From Halomonas sp. LBP4 (GTDB lineage Bacteria > Pseudomonadota > Gammaproteobacteria > Pseudomonadales > Halomonadaceae), in NCBI RefSeq assembly GCF_003202205.1, contig NZ_PDOG01000004.1, positions 88,631-152,630 on the forward strand: 64,000 nucleotides of DNA. Reading direction: 5' to 3'. The notes beneath the pieces are model-generated. The model saw only the letters and a list, made by a program, of their open reading frames with translations. It made no database searches and had not been told where the DNA came from. Of this stretch, positions 54,501 to 64,000 are shown piece after piece (position 1 is the first letter of the stretch; each line of letters opens with the position of its first letter). Both the position numbers and the translations under genes were made by a program.

Positions 54501-57500
54501 CCTCGAACTCCCGGCCCGGTAGCCTGCATTCCCCGCTGATCCTGCCCGAATTCCAGCTCCCCGCCTACGAGGGAGGCCGCGAAGCCCCCGCGCCGATGGC
54601 CTGTGAGGCGGCCCCCTGGGCCGACATCCTCTATCTGACCGGAACCGGCGCCTTCTGGCTGCTCACCGAGGAGGTCGCCGACGCCCTGCACGAAGCCGCC
54701 GAGGAGCTTGCCGGCTGGGTGAAAGTGGAGGACCCCATCCAGCGCATGGAGCACCTCTCCAAGGATGCCGGCGTGATGGAGTGCTTCCTGCCCGCGCGCC
54801 CGGAAAACTTCCTGGATGAGGCCGAGCGCGAGCAGGCAGGCGAGAAGCTGAAGCGCCTGGGCGAATTGATGCAGGAACGCGGTGATGATGAGATGGATCC
54901 GGCTCAGCGCGTCAGCGCCCATACCCCCCTGAGCGAGAATCCCTGGTTCTGGGTCTTTCCATTTCCTGTCAGCGCCTCCCGTCTCTGGAACTGGAACGAC
55001 GAGGAGACCCGCCTGGTGGGGGAGCTTCATGTCCTCTATCGCCGGGGGATGGAGCGCGCCAGGGAGGAAGGCTATGTGATCGAAGGCGGCGGCTACTATG
55101 GCCCCTGGGAAGCGGAGATCGAACAGGCGCTGGAAACCTATCGGCAGTGCCGTGCCACCATCATGCGTACGACAGCCTCCGTCGACCAGCCGGGCGCCTT
55201 GCTCCCGGTACGGGAGGCGCTGGTGGAGTACCAGGCCTTCCTCGCCGACTGTGAATCGATGTCGCCCAAGGACTCGTCGCGCTGCGCCGTTATCGGTGAT
55301 TTCGTGAGTAGCGAGGCTGAGCGGCTCGATGCCGACCTGCGAGCCTACTGCGACAGCATTCTCGCGCTTGCCACCCTGGGCGTCGCCACGCCGGAGTGGG
55401 CCCTGGCCGATGCCCCGGCAAACGTTTCCGGCGCCGGACTCGAGCCCGGTATCGAGGCATTCGATCACTACAACCGTGTGCTGAAGCAAGCCGCAAATCT
55501 GTTCGGCGAAGTGGAAGCGAAACTCGGGCAGTGGGCCACGGCCACCGCGCATCGATCGGCACTGCCGATTCACCTCTTCGAGGCGGAACGACAGGCCTTC
55601 AACCGACTAGTGGAGCAACTGGACGTTCTCTACCAACTGGCCGAAGCGCAGGTACAGCGCATGCGCCCGCAGCGGGTGCTGTTCTGGCAAGCGGACATCA
55701 GTGACCAACGCCATGCCCTGGGCTATCGTCGCCAGGACATCGACGTACTGGTACGCAAGGACTTCCCGCTTCGCGAATTCAGCTCGCCCCGCGCCGAGCA
55801 GGCGCTGAGCCACGTCAGCCTCCGCCATCTCATGCAAGAGGTGCTTGAAGCGGACCGGCCGGCGCTGCTGCGCGACCTCGAGCAGGATGGCGTGCTGCCC
55901 GCCACGCTCTGGGAGGCCAACGAAACGGCCCTGTCCAACTGGTTGGCACGGCGCGGCTGCGATCGCATCGAGCGGCGAGCCGAATGGTTCGAGGAGCGCC
56001 TGGGCTTCTTCGTGCCCGACGCCTTCTTCACCTGGCTCGAGGCCCAGGGCCACGAGGTGGCCTCCCTTCAGCAGCAAGACGCCAAGCGCGACTGGGCGGA
56101 AACGCTGCAGCGAATCCTGTTCACCGGCCCCAGCCGTGAGCGCCTGCGCCTGTTCGATGCCAGCGCCCAGGCGCAAATGCTGCGCCTGGTGGGCATGCCC
56201 CATGCCTCGCTGAACGATGCGCTGGATACCCACCTCGACGAACCGGTGACCCTGATCGATCGTGAGGCCTCGCTGGAACTCTTCGAGTGGGAAGAAAAAT
56301 CGAAGGCGGAAGGCTCGGTATCGGCGCAAATGCAGCAGCGTCGCGAAGTTGCCGGCGAGCGTAACATCGGCGGCCCTCGCCACGGCCCCTGGCGTGCCAG
56401 TGAGGGGGCAAGGGGCACGCCGCGCCCCAGCGCCGGGGCCAAGTACCAGTTGGCGTTGAAAGGCACCTACAGCCTGGCACGTGGTGAGATCAGCCTGGGT
56501 ACGCTTCACCTTCCTCATGAAAGCGATGCCGTACCATTCGCCGCGGTGCTGACGCAACGCCAGAACGAGCTACGCGATCTCGGCTGCTACTCGTTGCAAG
56601 TGGCGGCGGTCGCCAAGGGATTCGCGGGCGCCACCCTGGCGCTGACGGCCGAAACCGGGCTGGGCTTCGACCACAATGGTGTCAAGCTCACCGGGCTCGA
56701 GTGGGCTCAGCGCGAGGCCCAAGGGGCCACCTTCAAGGCCTTTGCCGGTGCCACGGTGGGCGTCAATACGCGCTGCAGCATGCGCTGGCAGCCCCCGGCC
56801 GACATCACCCGGCAGTTGCCACAATTGGCCGACCGCGACTGGCTGACCCTGAGCAACCAGCAGGCCGAACTCACCGCCTGGCGCACCCTGGGCCATGCCG
56901 TGCTGGGGCTGGAAGCCGCCGGCGGGATCGGCGGCGAGCTCGGCCTGCGCCTGGGCATTCACCAGGGGAAGTTCGTGGCCTACTTCAAGGGCAGGGTCGT
57001 GGCGGGCAAGGGCGTGGGCGGCCAGATCGCCATGGAGCTCGACCTGCAGCAGCTCAACCTGTGGCTGATGATGCTCAGCCAGGCGCTGCGCGACAACGAC
57101 TACGCCTTCGTCGACTGGGTCGACCGCGACGCCTTCGAGGGCATGAGCCGCCTCGCCTACCTGGCCACCACCACCCTGCTCGACGTGGGCCTGCTCGCCG
57201 CCCAGGGGCTGGACGGTATCCAGCGCCTCTACGACCTGATGACCCAGAGCGAGCACGCGGGGATGGTAGCCCATGCCATCGTCAATGATCCCCGGCGTGA
57301 TGAAATGTGCGCCTGGATACAGCATTTGCCCCCGGAAGCGCTGGGGCCGCTACTCAATACGCTGGCGACCCCGCCCGGATGGCGCGGTTATACCATCGAC
57401 GGCGTGCACTTCGACCGGAGCCAAGCCACCGACCTGCAGCAGATCGCCATCGCCAACTGCCTGGGCTGGCTGGAGGATGGCTATACCGCCAGCGGTCACT

Positions 57501-57787
57501 ACGACCGCGCCAAGACCCAGCACCTGTTCGAGCGCGCGGTGGCGCGGATGTCGATGGATGGCACATACGACAGGTTCCAAAGTTGGGTGCAGGCGTATTG
57601 CCATAACCGTGAGCGACTGGATCAATTTATGAAGCAAATTGGGTCGACTGGGCTTGCTGGTAGAGATGCTGCGATGGCACGTGACAAGTATCGCCTTATC
57701 GCTAACCGGATGGGGACAGATATTGACGAATACCGTCAGGTCGTATCCACACGACGCGGCACCCGAATCCGCTATGAAGAACGCTAA
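54497..57787 (+). CDS. Large putative T6SS cargo effector (VasX-like / BTH_I2691-like)
   Basis: 1096-aa protein encoded directly after the DUF4123 adaptor, the usual place of the cognate effector. The N-terminal 300 residues show helical, Trp-rich segments (LTGTGAFWLLTEEVADALHE); about 640-850 is Gly/Ala/Thr-rich with beta pattern (AAVAKGFAGATLALTAETGL); around 830-900 are hydrophobic stretches (LEAAGGIGGELGLRLG; GMSRLAYLATTTLLDVGLLA) that could insert in membranes. No nuclease or hydrolase motif was found. Size and adaptor context recall pore-forming VasX, but this is inference. Confidence 0.7.
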   Translation: MTSNSRPGSLHSPLILPEFQLPAYEGGREAPAPMACEAAPWADILYLTGTGAFWLLTEEVADALHEAAEELAGWVKVEDPIQRMEHLSKDAGVMECFLPARPENFLDEAEREQAGEKLKRLGELMQERGDDEMDPAQRVSAHTPLSENPWFWVFPFPVSASRLWNWNDEETRLVGELHVLYRRGMERAREEGYVIEGGGYYGPWEAEIEQALETYRQCRATIMRTTASVDQPGALLPVREALVEYQAFLADCESMSPKDSSRCAVIGDFVSSEAERLDADLRAYCDSILALATLGVATPEWALADAPANVSGAGLEPGIEAFDHYNRVLKQAANLFGEVEAKLGQWATATAHRSALPIHLFEAERQAFNRLVEQLDVLYQLAEAQVQRMRPQRVLFWQADISDQRHALGYRRQDIDVLVRKDFPLREFSSPRAEQALSHVSLRHLMQEVLEADRPALLRDLEQDGVLPATLWEANETALSNWLARRGCDRIERRAEWFEERLGFFVPDAFFTWLEAQGHEVASLQQQDAKRDWAETLQRILFTGPSRERLRLFDASAQAQMLRLVGMPHASLNDALDTHLDEPVTLIDREASLELFEWEEKSKAEGSVSAQMQQRREVAGERNIGGPRHGPWRASEGARGTPRPSAGAKYQLALKGTYSLARGEISLGTLHLPHESDAVPFAAVLTQRQNELRDLGCYSLQVAAVAKGFAGATLALTAETGLGFDHNGVKLTGLEWAQREAQGATFKAFAGATVGVNTRCSMRWQPPADITRQLPQLADRDWLTLSNQQAELTAWRTLGHAVLGLEAAGGIGGELGLRLGIHQGKFVAYFKGRVVAGKGVGGQIAMELDLQQLNLWLMMLSQALRDNDYAFVDWVDRDAFEGMSRLAYLATTTLLDVGLLAAQGLDGIQRLYDLMTQSEHAGMVAHAIVNDPRRDEMCAWIQHLPPEALGPLLNTLATPPGWRGYTIDGVHFDRSQATDLQQIAIANCLGWLEDGYTASGHYDRAKTQHLFERAVARMSMDGTYDRFQSWVQAYCHNRERLDQFMKQIGSTGLAGRDAAMARDKYRLIANRMGTDIDEYRQVVSTRRGTRIRYEER

Positions 57788-58778
57788 CTCAGTGGCGAAC
57801 AGCATGTTAATCAAGACGTTTCTGGCAATAGCATTACTGGTGTTATCAACTAGCAGTTGGGCCCTGGAGCCCGCGGTGCAAGCGGCCAAGGACGAGGGGA
57901 TGCGGCTATGGGGCATTTCAGAGTGGATCGAGATGCAGCCCTATCTGGAGCAAGCCGCCGACGCCGGTGACGTGGAAGCCATGTATTACCTGGGGGAGGC
58001 GACCCGCCTGCTGGATCGCGGCCTGTCACAAAGGGCTATGGCGTGGTATCTGCAGGCCGCCGAGCAGAATGACGTCTACGCCATGCTGCGGCTATTCCAG
58101 GGCGGGGCCTGCATCGCTGGCGATGTCTGTCCCGAGGAACACGAAGACTGGCGTGAAGCCGCCCTGGCCATAGCCAAGCCCCAAGCCGAGGCCGGCGACC
58201 CGGATGCCATGCTGGCGATGTTTCATGTGTACCGTATGTTCGATCAGCCGCACTGGGCCGGCGACTGGCTGGAACGCGCCGCCGAGGCGGGCCAGCCCGA
58301 GGCCCAGACCATTTTAGGTAACCAGACCCTCGAGGGACGCGGCTGGTACCTGACCAACGGCCGCCGGCTCAGCGCTGCTGAGGAATGGCTCCGCAAGGCA
58401 GTGGACCAGGAGCATGTGCCTGCGATGGTAGCTTTAACCTCAGTGCTGGAGAAAGAAGGTGAATATTCCGAGCTATGGTCCTGGGGAGAACGTGCCTCTA
58501 TGCTTGGGTCTCGAATTGCCAGAGTTGTGCATGGCGAATGCCTTATCGTTCCAGAAAGGGCAGAGTACTGCCGCACGGAAGCAGATCCTGTTCAAGGCTG
58601 GGCAATGCTCTACGCTGTTGTGGAAGAAACAGGCGACAATACGGCGAAGCACATACTCGAGCAGGAGCGTTCCAAACTAACGTTGGAAGAGCTAGAAGAA
58701 GCTAAAGCTCTGGCAGAACGTGAATGGATCGGCCGCGAGCCTCCACTCTCTAACTTTCCTCCGCGCTTTGGCTACTAG
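57774..58778 (+). CDS. Exported Sel1-repeat protein, putative immunity protein
   Basis: 334-aa protein with a signal peptide (MLIKTFLAIALLVLSTSSWA begins at residue 11). The rest holds Sel1/TPR-like repeats, for example AADAGDVEAMYYLGEATRLL, AEAGDPDAMLAMF and AAEAGQPEAQTILGNQT. The chosen ATG at 57774 overlaps the effector end; an ATG at 57804 is an alternative. Sel1-repeat proteins often serve as periplasmic immunity proteins for T6SS effectors, so it probably protects against the effector encoded upstream. Its 3' part has lower GC than neighbours. Confidence 0.75.
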   Translation: MKNANSVANSMLIKTFLAIALLVLSTSSWALEPAVQAAKDEGMRLWGISEWIEMQPYLEQAADAGDVEAMYYLGEATRLLDRGLSQRAMAWYLQAAEQNDVYAMLRLFQGGACIAGDVCPEEHEDWREAALAIAKPQAEAGDPDAMLAMFHVYRMFDQPHWAGDWLERAAEAGQPEAQTILGNQTLEGRGWYLTNGRRLSAAEEWLRKAVDQEHVPAMVALTSVLEKEGEYSELWSWGERASMLGSRIARVVHGECLIVPERAEYCRTEADPVQGWAMLYAVVEETGDNTAKHILEQERSKLTLEELEEAKALAEREWIGREPPLSNFPPRFGY

Positions 58779-58784
58779 GTCGGC

Positions 58785-59201
58785 ATGCGTACCGTTATCG
58801 CCTTGTTGATCGGCTTGCTGGCCCTGTCGTCTCAGGCTTGGGCACTGGAGCCCGAGGTACAAGCCACCAAGGATGAGGGGATGCGATTCTATAACATTGG
58901 TCATTCAACGGCAGCTCTACCTTATCTTCGTCAGGCAGCGGAAGCGGGTGATGTGGGGTCCATATACTACTGGGGTGAAGCCAATCGACGCCTGGCTCGA
59001 GGATATTCCACCAAGGCAGTGGAGTGGTATGCCCGGACTGAGCCCTATACTGAAGAGCCCCCTCCAGAGCTGCATGATCGCCTATGCAGTTCTGGAGGGG
59101 GCTCTTCAATTCGCGGCAACGCCTGCTCTCAGCCTGAATTCGCTCCGGGGATCAGGCCACGGCCCGCTTCCCGTCAGCGGCTCGCGTGCGGCAGCCACTA
59201 G
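58785..59201 (+). pseudogene. Truncated second Sel1-repeat protein
   Basis: The first 85 residues (MRTVIALLIGLLALSSQAWA, LEPEVQATKDEGMRFYNIGH, AAEAGDVGSIYYWGEANRRL) are a clear paralogue of the preceding immunity-like protein. After about residue 90 the frame enters a 58-bp element with long terminal inverted repeats and continues as an unrelated tail. Its stop TAG shares the palindrome CTAG with the stop of the convergent carboxypeptidase gene. It is probably a duplicated immunity gene cut by an insertion and later deletion. Confidence 0.75.
59051..59108. mobile_element. 58-bp element with 25-bp terminal inverted repeats (IS/MITE scar)
   Basis: Arms 59051-59075 and 59084-59108 are inverted repeats of 25 bp with one mismatch, starting TGAAGAGCCCCC and ending in CA, separated by only GATCGCCT. 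A related end lies at 61825-61850. The TG/CA ends and length fit insertion-sequence termini with the inside lost. It could also act as a bidirectional terminator. Confidence 0.55.
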
Positions 59202-60574
59202 AGCCCGGCGTTGATCACCATGCAGTCCATGCCTTCCTGTACCAAGCTGCGGCAGGCGCGGTAGGCCTGGTTCTCGTCGAGGTTGACCAGGCGGGCGCGG
59301 AAGACCTTCTGCGGCCCGGTGGTCTCGTCCACGTCGATACGCGCACCGGCCAGCTCGCTGGTCAGGCGATCGGCGGCACGGGTGGCCAGGCTGCGGGCAT
59401 TGTCGGCATTGCTGAAGGCGCCCACCTGCACGCCCCAGCCGCCGCTCGGCCCTACCGGTTCGAGGCGATGCACCACCCGCTCGGAAGAGGCGGCCGGCGG
59501 CTCGGAGCGCGCGATCAGGTCGCGGATCGGGTCTTCCGCGGACCCCTGCTCGGTACCCGAGCGCACGGCGGGAGGTGCCGAGGTGGCCGCCTGGCTGTCG
59601 ATCGTGGAGGTCTCGAGGCTGGCCAGCAGGGTTGACGACCCGCCGCCGGGTGCCGCGGGAGTCTCCGGTGCCTGCCTGCCGCCGCTGTTGGCAATGAAGT
59701 CGCCGGAGAAATCCGATTGTGCGATCCAGTCGCCGCGGTCGAGCAGCGAGGCACGCACGAAGCCGCGGTCGAGCAGGTCGGCCATATGGGCATCGCGGGA
59801 CTGAGCGGTGAAGCCCCCCATCACCACCGAGAGGATGCGGCGGCCGTCGCGTATCGCCGAGGTGGCGACATTGAAGCCGGAGGCGCGGATGAAGCCGGTC
59901 TTGAGGCCGTCGGCCCCGTCATAGTTGCGCACCAGCCGGTTATGGCTGGTGTGGGTGGTCCCACGGTAGGTGAAGCTCTGGGTGGAGAAGTAATGATAGT
60001 ACTGCGGGAAGTCCTGCATCAGGCGGATCGACAGGGTCGCCATGTCCCGCGCGGTGGTGGTCTGGTCGTTGTCCGGCAGGCCCGAGGCGTTGCGGAACTG
60101 GGTGGCCGGCATGCCGAGCTCGCGGGCCTTGGCGGTCATTATCTGGCCGAACTGGCGTTCACTGCCGCCCAGCGCCTCGGCGACGACCACGGCCACGTCG
60201 TTGGCCGACCGCACCACCAGGGCGAGGATGGCATCCTTCACCGCGATGCTGGAGCCGGCCTTGAGCCACAGCTTCGAGGCCGGCATGGCGGCCGCCTGGG
60301 CCGACACCGGCAACGCCTGGTGCAGGCTCATGGAGCCATTCTCCAGGGCCTCGAACAGCAGGTAGAGCGTCATCATCTTGGTGAGTGACGCCGGATAGCG
60401 GGTTTCGTCGGCATTGGCGGCGTGCAGCACCTCGCCGCTCTCGACGTCGACCACGATCGCCGCATAGCGCGGATTGGCCTGGGCCGTCGTGGCGATGGAC
60501 ACGGCCAGGCACGCCAGCAGCACGAATGCCACCATGCCATGGCGCCGTATTGTGGTTATGGTTGCGGTCACCAT
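59198..60574 (-). CDS. D-alanyl-D-alanine carboxypeptidase (PBP5/6-like) with SPOR domain
   Basis: 458-aa exported enzyme that trims stem pentapeptides of peptidoglycan. Signal peptide 1-34; the peptidase S11 motifs are SLTK (Ser63 as acylation residue), SAN in VVRSANDVAVV and KTG in DGLKTGF. After a Pro/Ser/Gly linker (about 300-385) comes a SPOR domain (GGWGVQVGAFSNADNARSLA to the end), which should bring it to denuded glycan at the division site. The chosen ATG has AGAGGGAA upstream. SPOR is uncommon in PBP5 of enterobacteria but seen in alpha- and some gammaproteobacteria. Confidence 0.92.
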   Translation of the reverse strand: MVTATITTIRRHGMVAFVLLACLAVSIATTAQANPRYAAIVVDVESGEVLHAANADETRYPASLTKMMTLYLLFEALENGSMSLHQALPVSAQAAAMPASKLWLKAGSSIAVKDAILALVVRSANDVAVVVAEALGGSERQFGQIMTAKARELGMPATQFRNASGLPDNDQTTTARDMATLSIRLMQDFPQYYHYFSTQSFTYRGTTHTSHNRLVRNYDGADGLKTGFIRASGFNVATSAIRDGRRILSVVMGGFTAQSRDAHMADLLDRGFVRASLLDRGDWIAQSDFSGDFIANSGGRQAPETPAAPGGGSSTLLASLETSTIDSQAATSAPPAVRSGTEQGSAEDPIRDLIARSEPPAASSERVVHRLEPVGPSGGWGVQVGAFSNADNARSLATRAADRLTSELAGARIDVDETTGPQKVFRARLVNLDENQAYRACRSLVQEGMDCMVINAGL

Positions 60575-60707
60575 ATGCGTTCCCTCTGAATTCCCTGCGA
60601 GCCCAAAAGGCGGCTTCTCATAGAGCATTATGAACAGGATTTCCGCACTGTACAGGATGCTAAACGTGGAACAAGGGCAGTTTTTGCCGGTTACATTGTG
60701 TAATCCG

Positions 60708-60890
60708 TCATTGCCAGGCCGGAAAGGGGTCCGGCAACGTCCTCCACACCGCCTTGCCGGCCAGCAGTTCCCCGTCGGTCAGCAGGCAGTCGTCGAGGGC
60801 TCGGCAGATCCGCTTCCGGTCAAGGTGCTGGCCGATGAACACCAGCTCCTGGCGCATGTCGCCGAAGGGCTCTCGCCGGCCATCACCCCG
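60708..60890 (-). pseudogene. C-terminal remnant of a COG0523 (CobW/ZigA-type) zinc GTPase
   Basis: One frame reads GDMRQELVFIGQHLDRKRIC, LDDCLLTDGELLAG and WRTLPDPFPAWQ, then stop. This is the characteristic end of CobW C-terminal domains in ZigA/YciC-type metallochaperones. The GTPase domain with its CXCC motif is missing and the fragment begins at the TSUP stop codon, overlapping it. Full-length relatives are often controlled by Zur, so a zinc gene was probably lost here. Confidence 0.8.
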
Positions 60891-61638
60891 CCAGCCGCTG
60901 CCACCCCAGCCAGATCAGGCGCAGCGCCAACAGGGTCAACCCCCCCTTGAACAGCGTATCGAAGCGGCGGTCGGAGAGCCGGTGCAGCAGCCGCAGGCCC
61001 AGCCAGGTGCCCAGGAAGCCCGCCGCCACCATGGCCAGCATCAGCGGTAGCCAGGCGTGGAAGACGAAGCCGGCGACGCCGAACACGAAGGCCTTGGTGA
61101 GGTGCTGGAAGGTCATGCAGGCGGCGAAGGTGGCCACCCGCGGCAGGCGCTCGCTGAAGTGTTGCTTGATCACCGCGGCCACCAGCGGGCCGGTCGCCCC
61201 CACCAGGCTGGAGAGGAAGGTGGTCAGGGCCCCGGCCAGCAGGGTGCCGCCCCGGCCGAGCAGCCCCCGGGGCCAGCCCGGCCCCCAGCAGGAGTAGAGC
61301 ACGAAGGCGGCGATGCACAGCTCCAGCACGCCGGCGGGCAGGCGCACCAGCAGCCAGGCGGCGGCCAGGGCGCCCAGCACCACCCCGGGCAGGAAGGCGG
61401 CCAGCAGGCCGCGGTCCAGGTACCGCCAGGTCATCAGCGCCCGGCCGCCGTTGGAGCCCAGCTGCACCATGCCGTGTACCGGGATCAGCGCCGTGGCCGG
61501 CATCACCTGGGCCATGGCCAGGATCAGCAGGGTGCCGCCGCCGATGCCCACCGCGGCGGAGAGTCCCGAGGTAAAGGCCGAGAGCAGCACCAGGCCCAGA
61601 TTGACAGGCCCCGCGAGCGGCGAGAGCGCTTCAAGCAT
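60883..61638 (-). CDS. TauE/SafE (TSUP) family membrane transporter
   Basis: 251-aa membrane protein with about eight segments, including LSAAVGIGGGTLLILAMAQ, PVHGMVQLGSNGGRALMTWR and SSLVGATGPLVAAVIKQHF. The family exports or imports sulfite, sulfoacetate and other organosulfur anions. Its stop lies within the remnant of the COG0523 gene. ATG at 61638 follows a G-rich stretch. Confidence 0.88.
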   Translation of the reverse strand: MLEALSPLAGPVNLGLVLLSAFTSGLSAAVGIGGGTLLILAMAQVMPATALIPVHGMVQLGSNGGRALMTWRYLDRGLLAAFLPGVVLGALAAAWLLVRLPAGVLELCIAAFVLYSCWGPGWPRGLLGRGGTLLAGALTTFLSSLVGATGPLVAAVIKQHFSERLPRVATFAACMTFQHLTKAFVFGVAGFVFHAWLPLMLAMVAAGFLGTWLGLRLLHRLSDRRFDTLFKGGLTLLALRLIWLGWQRLAG

Positions 61639-61824
61639 CGTCGCCCCCCGCCGCTCGCCGCGCGCTGCATGCCGCCGCAGCGACGCTCAGTGTTCTCCCC
61701 CGATTGCCTGTCATCCGCTCTCGCTCCTCTTCCGTTCCCTGGACCGGCCCCAGTATAACGGCTGCACGGCGGTGGGATCTCGTGGTCAGATCCTGACCTC
61801 CTCCCCATGCCGACCTGCCCGCCC

Positions 61825-62157
61825 TGAAGTGCCCCCCTCCAGAGCTGCACAGGATCTCGTTGGCTTGCTTCAGCTCGCGGTTCTCACGTTCCAGCGCCTT
61901 GATCCGTTCGCGCTCGGTGGTGTTCGTGCCTTCCCGGCGCCCCGCGTCACGCTCGGCCTGCCGGACCCAGCTCCGAAGGGTTTCCGGCTTGCAACCGATC
62001 TTGGGGGCAATGGCACCGATGGTCGCCCAATGGAAGGGTTAATCGGCCTCGTAGTCGAAGACCGCCCGCTGACGGACCTCAGAAGCATATCTATTGGAAG
62101 TGTTCATGACTCCATCCTCTCAAGGTTTGGAGCTTCCAGGAATCCCGGTACGGTTCA
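61825..62157 (-). mobile_element. IS3-family remnant: left end and broken orfA, cut by a second IS end
   Basis: Left terminal repeat begins at 62157 (TGAACCGTACCGGGATTCCT). orfA starts at 62107 (MNTSNRYASEVRQRAVFDYE) and shows the IS3 HTH and leucine zipper: IGCKPETLRSWVRQAERDAG and IKALERENRELKQANEIL. Codon 23 is TAA where a Tyr codon is expected, a point nonsense mutation. The frame stops at 61850 where a foreign end (61825-61850, TGAAGTGCCCCCC) begins. No orfB remains, so the element is dead. Confidence 0.82.
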
Positions 62158-62374
62158 GCCTATAGGCCCCATGAACAACGGGCTCAAGGCATATACGAAA
62201 GGTTGCCGAATTAATAGCCAGCGTTTCCCTCAGGCTTCCTTCAGACTTCCCCTTGTTGGAGACATCCTTACCATCGGCTAATACTTTCCCTTGCCTAGCG
62301 TTCAGCGACTTCCACCCCGGGGCACTGCTCTCGAGAGCAGCACCAGTCAGGAACTTAACGCCATGCGCGGCGCA
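62158..62374. other. Short unassigned stretch
   Basis: No supported gene between the IS3 left end and the terminator. A minus-strand frame here ends in IS sequence and has no family resemblance. Confidence 0.4.
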
Positions 62375-62400
62375 CAAAAAAGCGGCCTATATAAGGCCGC
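62375..62400 (-). terminator. Rho-independent terminator (minus strand)
   Basis: Stem GCGGCCT/AGGCCGC with an ATATA loop at 62382-62400, followed on the minus strand by seven to eight T residues. It is downstream of the porin remnant and may now serve acnA. Confidence 0.85.
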
Positions 62401-62429
62401 AACAAACGATCAAAACAGACACTAAGCCT

Positions 62430-62595
62430 CTAGGACTTTATGTGCGATCCCAACATAGCGACATTAACATTGCTGTATTCGGCACCAACGCCAGGTAAAG
62501 AATGACGCCTATAACCCGCATAAATGTCAAGCCATTGAGCCGGCGCATAAACATACCCAACACCGACAGTCTCGGCGTGATCCCCTTTTAACCTA

Positions 62596-62597
<2 letters not shown>
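62430..62597 (-). pseudogene. C-terminal remnant of an outer-membrane porin gene
   Basis: The frame reads GDHAETVGVGYVYAPAQWLD, IYAGYRRHSLPGVGAEYSNV and NVAMLGSHIKS, then stop. The alternating beta strands and final LGSHIK resemble the last two strands of Halomonas/Pseudomonas-type porins, but the final residue is Ser, where Phe is the outer-membrane sorting signal. The 5' part of the gene is gone; the frame begins at the acnA stop. GC is lower than in the flanks. Confidence 0.65.

Positions 62598-64000
<1,403 letters not shown>

Noticed and set aside
57774..59201. Sel1-repeat genes as additional T6SS effectors
   Set aside because: Signal peptides and position after the effector fit periplasmic immunity proteins better than cargo.
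62120..62377. 85-codon minus-strand frame near the IS3 end
   Set aside because: No family resemblance, no ribosome site, and its end runs into the IS3 terminal repeat.

Overview
The window is high-GC chromosomal DNA from a gammaproteobacterium, most likely Halomonas or a close relative (Halomonadaceae). This is inferred from gene content: UmuD/UmuC with a CTG-N10-CAG LexA box, Zur- and Fur-type operators, a sigma-54 T6SS promoter, an AcnA-type aconitase, DUF4202 and CmcJ-like proteins, and a porin remnant. No rRNA or tRNA was seen. Both ends cut a gene: a branched-chain amino acid-type binding protein at the left and aconitate hydratase at the right.

Layout. 1-4.5 kb: metabolic genes (dienelactone hydrolase, C45 peptidase-like, DUF4202, CmcJ-like) and a small gene under a Fur box. 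4.5-18.1 kb: a complete type I-E CRISPR-Cas locus on the minus strand, ordered cas3, [DUF29 gene on the opposite strand], cse1-cse2-cas7-cas5-cas6e-cas1-cas2, AT-rich leader, then 37 repeats and 36 spacers at an exact 61-bp period. A WYL regulator is divergent from cas3. 18.2-22.4 kb: an SOS cluster (SRAP peptidase, umuDC, a second SRAP remnant) and a HIRAN protein. 22.5-25.6 kb: redox and small metal-binding genes. 25.6-29.7 kb: a Zur-boxed znu zinc-import cluster with two permease genes. 29.7-34.8 kb: an AttEFGH-like ABC export operon. 34.9-38.1 kb: LysR, DoxX, LigB and NlpC/P60. 38.2-45.2 kb: a sulfonate/nitrate-type ABC importer, a DsrE-like protein, an RHH regulator with a SulP transporter, a TPP riboswitch with thiE, and an EamA transporter. 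45.4-50.5 kb: a nickel/peptide-type ABC importer behind a third Zur-like box. 50.6-59.2 kb: an orphan T6SS cargo module (hcp, vgrG, DUF4123 adaptor, 1096-aa effector, Sel1-repeat proteins). 59.2-64 kb: a D,D-carboxypeptidase with a SPOR domain, a TSUP transporter, and scars (COG0523 C-terminus, IS3 orfA, porin C-terminus) before acnA.

Main discovery. The 218-bp gap in front of cse1 carries a degenerate mini-CRISPR on the plus strand (about 13804-13890). A repeat-like 3' half ending in GAACCG is followed by a 21-nt pseudo-spacer and then a second repeat-like hairpin with the same stem and loop geometry as the array repeat. The first 11 nt of the pseudo-spacer, TTTATGTATTC, are identical to a site 16-26 bp upstream of the cse1 start codon, and that site is preceded by AAG, the canonical type I-E PAM. 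Repeat boundary, seed, PAM and strand all agree with a crRNA-like RNA that guides Cascade to its own operon promoter for repression without cleavage, like the CreR/CreA RNAs described for other type I systems. A sigma-70-like promoter (GTGACG-N17-CATAAT) lies just upstream of it. The target is seen in the sequence; the regulation is inference.

Zinc is a second theme. Three copies of GTTATGTTATA-centred operators precede the first permease gene, the His-rich peptide/znuC/permease/znuA group, and the nik/opp-type importer, which suggests that the importer carries zinc or a zincophore.
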